Below, piece after piece: positions 8,453 through 10,214 of a stretch of 10,214 nucleotides of DNA. This DNA is from Ettlia oleoabundans (taxonomy: Eukaryota; Chlorophyta; Chlorophyceae; Chlamydomonadales), in assembly GCA_019693395.1 (NCBI GenBank), contig JAAMXP010000663.1:11113-21326 (forward strand), in the 5' to 3' direction. Each line of letters opens with the position of its first letter. The first letter of the stretch is position 1. The notes below the pieces were generated by a model. The model saw nothing but the letters and a program-made list of their open reading frames with translations, searched no databases and was not told the origin of the DNA. A program made the translations under genes and the position numbers.

Positions 8453-8472
8453 AAGCTGGCTGTAGCCAGCTT
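8453..8472. repeat. Perfect 9-bp inverted repeat
   Basis: AAGCTGGCT (8453-8461) and AGCCAGCTT (8464-8472) flank a GT dinucleotide. In RNA this would fold as an 8-bp stem with a four-base loop. It lies in the probable leader or promoter of the carrier gene. Confidence 0.75.
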
Positions 8473-8737
8473 ATGGGGCGCCCTGCGGGATGCGCAGCAC
8501 CCGCCAGCTGGAGGCGCAGGCCTGAATGCACAGTCAAGGAACAGGTCTCTCGAGCGCCAGTGGAGCTTCGAGCAAACCGATATATTCCAGTCTTCAGCTT
8601 TGGTGTTGAGGTCTGGAATCTCCAGCTCGCACATCTGCAGACTCAGCGGCGTGGGCCGTCGTCTCGACCACATCCGCACTGCACTTTAAGATTTGGCATC
8701 TGGCGGCTGCGTTATTGTGGAGGGGCCCGGGGGCGGC

Positions 8738-10214
8738 ATGAGCGGGCACCACCACATGCCGCACTTGAAGTTCCTCCCTGGGGACGATGCCGTGCTCACA
8801 GGTGCGGTCAATCCGCATCGACCAGCAAAGCGCGGCACAGCAGCTCTGATGGGTGCTCGCCCTGCTGCTGCCCTCGCCTAGTTGTGTGGTGGACTCGCCG
8901 GTGGCGACACATGCGGGTCCGCCCTCTGTTCCAGCGGCTTCTGAATCCCACGGCTCCCGCGCTGCAGACAATGACGGTGGTGAGGCAGATGTCACGCGGC
9001 TCGTGGTCGTTGATGAGGAACTTCAGCAGCTGAGAGAGCAGGAAGCAGTGGCAGGCGGCGGCGACGGTGCAGCGGCGGCAGCGGCGGCGGCTGAGGAGTT
9101 GGACGAATCAGAAGAGGAGGAGGCCAGCACCAGCGCCTCCCTCTCCATAGATCACCTAGAGCAGGCCAAGCTGCTGCTATCTGGCGGCGTGGCGGGAGCC
9201 TTCAGCAAATCCTGCACAGCACCGCTGGCGCGCCTGACCATTCTGTATCAGGTGCATTGGCAGTTGGGGGTGGGCGGGGTTGCATCAATCGCTGGGCTGT
9301 TGCTCTACTGTCGGGCAAGTTAGCCAATCTCCCAGGCTGATGGCCTGGGACATGCACGGGTCAAGGAGAGTACATAGAGTCAAAGATATAAAATTAAGAA
9401 TGAAAAAGACAAAAAAGAAATGAAAAAGATAGATTTCTTTTCTTGGTTTCCTGCTGCATGATGCAGGTCCACGGCTTCCCAGCGGCTGGCAGCAGCGTGG
9501 GCGGCGGTGGGTCTCCGCCCATGCGCCTTGGCGTGGCCGCTGCGCTACGGCACGTCGTGCAAACAGAAGGGCTGGCAGCGCTCTGGAAAGGCAACGGCGT
9601 CACAATTATTCACCGCTTGCCCTACTCCGCTGCAAATTTCTGGATCTACGAGCATTTGAACGAGCTCTGGAAGCAGCACATACCCAGCCAGGGCACCTTG
9701 GCAGCTGGGGACGTGGCGCGGAGGCTGGTTGCTGGGGGAGTGGCGGGAATGTCTGCCTGCACGTTGGTGCGTGGGTGGCTGAAGCCACGATCGATAGAGC
9801 TCCGCTGCAGCGGGGGTGCTTGGGCCAGCCGGCTGGTTTTCCACTCAGCCTGTGATGCGGTCAGCAAGCTGACCGGCAGATGTCCTATAGCTCCTGCCCA
9901 CGCTGCTGCCCACGCTCCTGCTGGCACAAAGCCCCTCAGCCCGCCTTTTGAGACATCACACCTCACCTCATAACCGCCCCGTTCAAGCCTCCCCTTCGCA
10001 GCAGCTGTCTATGACCCTCACACTCTCACAGATCTCCTGCGCCAAGCCCTCTTGCGCACTGTGCCCTGTCACCATTGCCGTCCAATGCCGCCCATTGCCA
10101 ACCCTGCTACAACCAAACGCTTACACTTCTGCACTGTGCCCTGCCGCCATTGCCACCCCGTCCTGCCGCCACTGCCGCCATTGCCACCCTGTCCCGCCGC
10201 CATTGCCACCCCGC
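8738..10214 (+). CDS. Mitochondrial carrier (SLC25) family protein, 5' part, runs off the window
   Basis: A member of the six-helix carrier family of the mitochondrial (or other organellar) inner membrane. It resembles the plant MCFB-type subgroup (At3g53940/At2g37890/At3g55640-like); the substrate is not assignable. Exons seen: 8738-8801, 8935-9251, 9467-9766, giving 227 residues; the rest lies beyond 10214. An in-frame TAA at 8687-8689 precedes the first ATG at 8738. Seen: an N-terminal extension of about 90 residues with poly-Ala and acidic runs (EELDESEEEEAS); helix 1 LLLSGGVAGAFSKSCTAPLARLTILYQ (101-127), where the usual acidic residue of PxD/ExxK/R is Ala 120, as in the plant subgroup; matrix loop EGLAALWKG (161-169); helix 2 HRLPYSAANFWIYE; and repeat 2 opening with RRLVAGGVAGMSACTL (212-227). 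The next exon should begin with TYPLDLVRTR-like sequence, which does not occur before the window ends. The first exon boundary (8801/8935) rests on phase and a good pyrimidine tract and is the weakest. Confidence 0.88.
9252..9466 (+). other. Intron 2 of the carrier gene, with an A-rich island
   Basis: This 215-nt intron runs from CAG|GTGCAT to ATGCAG|GTCCAC, phase 0. Positions about 9376-9445 are strongly A-rich and then T-rich in an otherwise GC-rich window. AAAAGAAAT (9413-9421) can pair with ATTTCTTTT (9433-9441). AATGAAAAAGA is repeated with a 20-bp period (9399 and 9419). Confidence 0.75.
9767..10214 (+). other. Start of intron 3 of the carrier gene (at least 448 nt)
   Basis: The exon ends ACG TTG followed by GTGCGT, phase 0. 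Helix 3 of the carrier is cut just before its expected YPLD motif. No sequence coding that motif follows in the window, so the intron extends past the end. It is C-rich toward the right and ends in a degenerate repeat. Confidence 0.7.
10056..10214 (+). repeat. Degenerate CCGCCATTGCCACCC minisatellite
   Basis: CCATTGCC-type units recur at variable spacing from about 10070 to the window end (for example near 10146, 10177 and 10199). A longer unit starting GCACTGTGCCCTG recurs at 10056 and 10131, a 75-bp period. The array continues to the edge and probably beyond it. Confidence 0.75.

Larger units (their letters stand above)
7929..8737 (+). other. Intergenic: transporter 3' UTR and carrier 5' flank, with a 94-codon ORF
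   Basis: The first 300 nt or so are the likely 3' UTR of the transporter, up to TGTAA at 8229. The remainder should hold the promoter and leader of the carrier gene. It contains an ATG-initiated ORF of 94 codons (8405-8689) with no recognised family, ending 48 nt before the carrier ATG and in the same frame as it. A perfect inverted repeat lies at 8453-8472. I cannot tell whether the ORF is translated. Confidence 0.45.

Noticed and set aside
8802..8881. Shorter first intron of the carrier gene ending at CCTAG (8880-8881)
   Set aside because: Splicing there from 8801 puts exon 2 out of frame. The acceptor GTTCCAG ending at 8934 is in phase and has a better pyrimidine tract.
1..10214. A new multi-gene system, such as a defence island, biosynthetic cluster or transposon
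   Set aside because: The recognisable genes are ordinary organelle and endomembrane functions with introns. No terminal inverted repeats, transposase, reverse transcriptase or clustered unknown enzymes are seen.

Overview
The window looks like nuclear DNA of a green alga (Chlorophyta). Genes are GC-rich and split by short introns of about 130 to 450 bp, with GTGAGT/GTGGGT/GTGCG-type donors and pyrimidine-rich acceptors ending in TGCAG. Two genes have their closest recognised relatives in plants and algae, one of them a plastid-type ABC ATPase. The sequence contains the green-algal poly(A) motif TGTAA, and low-complexity CAG/GCG runs lie inside coding sequence. The species cannot be named from the sequence.

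Left half, minus strand, in transcription order: (1) a small unrecognised basic/acidic protein (4714-4148); (2) a plastid-type ABC ATPase of the ABCI11/NAP14 family in three exons (4179-2489), whose best start codon overlaps the end of gene 1 by 32 nt; (3) an unrecognised serine-rich, coiled-coil protein (1812-117, possibly continuing past the left edge).

Right half, plus strand: (4) a complete eight-exon nucleotide-sugar/PAPS-type transporter of the UTR5/SLC35B family (4959-7928), with a GC-AG first intron and a triplicated splice acceptor at exon 5; (5) the first three exons of a mitochondrial carrier (SLC25) family gene (8738 to beyond the right edge). Genes 1 and 4 are divergent, with only 244 bp between their start codons, so they probably share a promoter region.

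Exon boundaries were set by reading both strands, matching intron phases and comparing with remembered family motifs. Every internal junction in genes 2, 4 and 5 keeps the reading frame and restores family sequence. The genes do not form an evident pathway: they are two organelle or endomembrane transporters, one plastid ATPase and two unknown proteins. I see no RNA gene, transposon, CRISPR array or undescribed multi-gene system. The most interesting signals concern gene architecture: the 40-bp acceptor triplication, the overlapping same-strand genes with a stop codon embedded in TGTAA, the GC-AG intron, and palindromes placed on or near splice signals.
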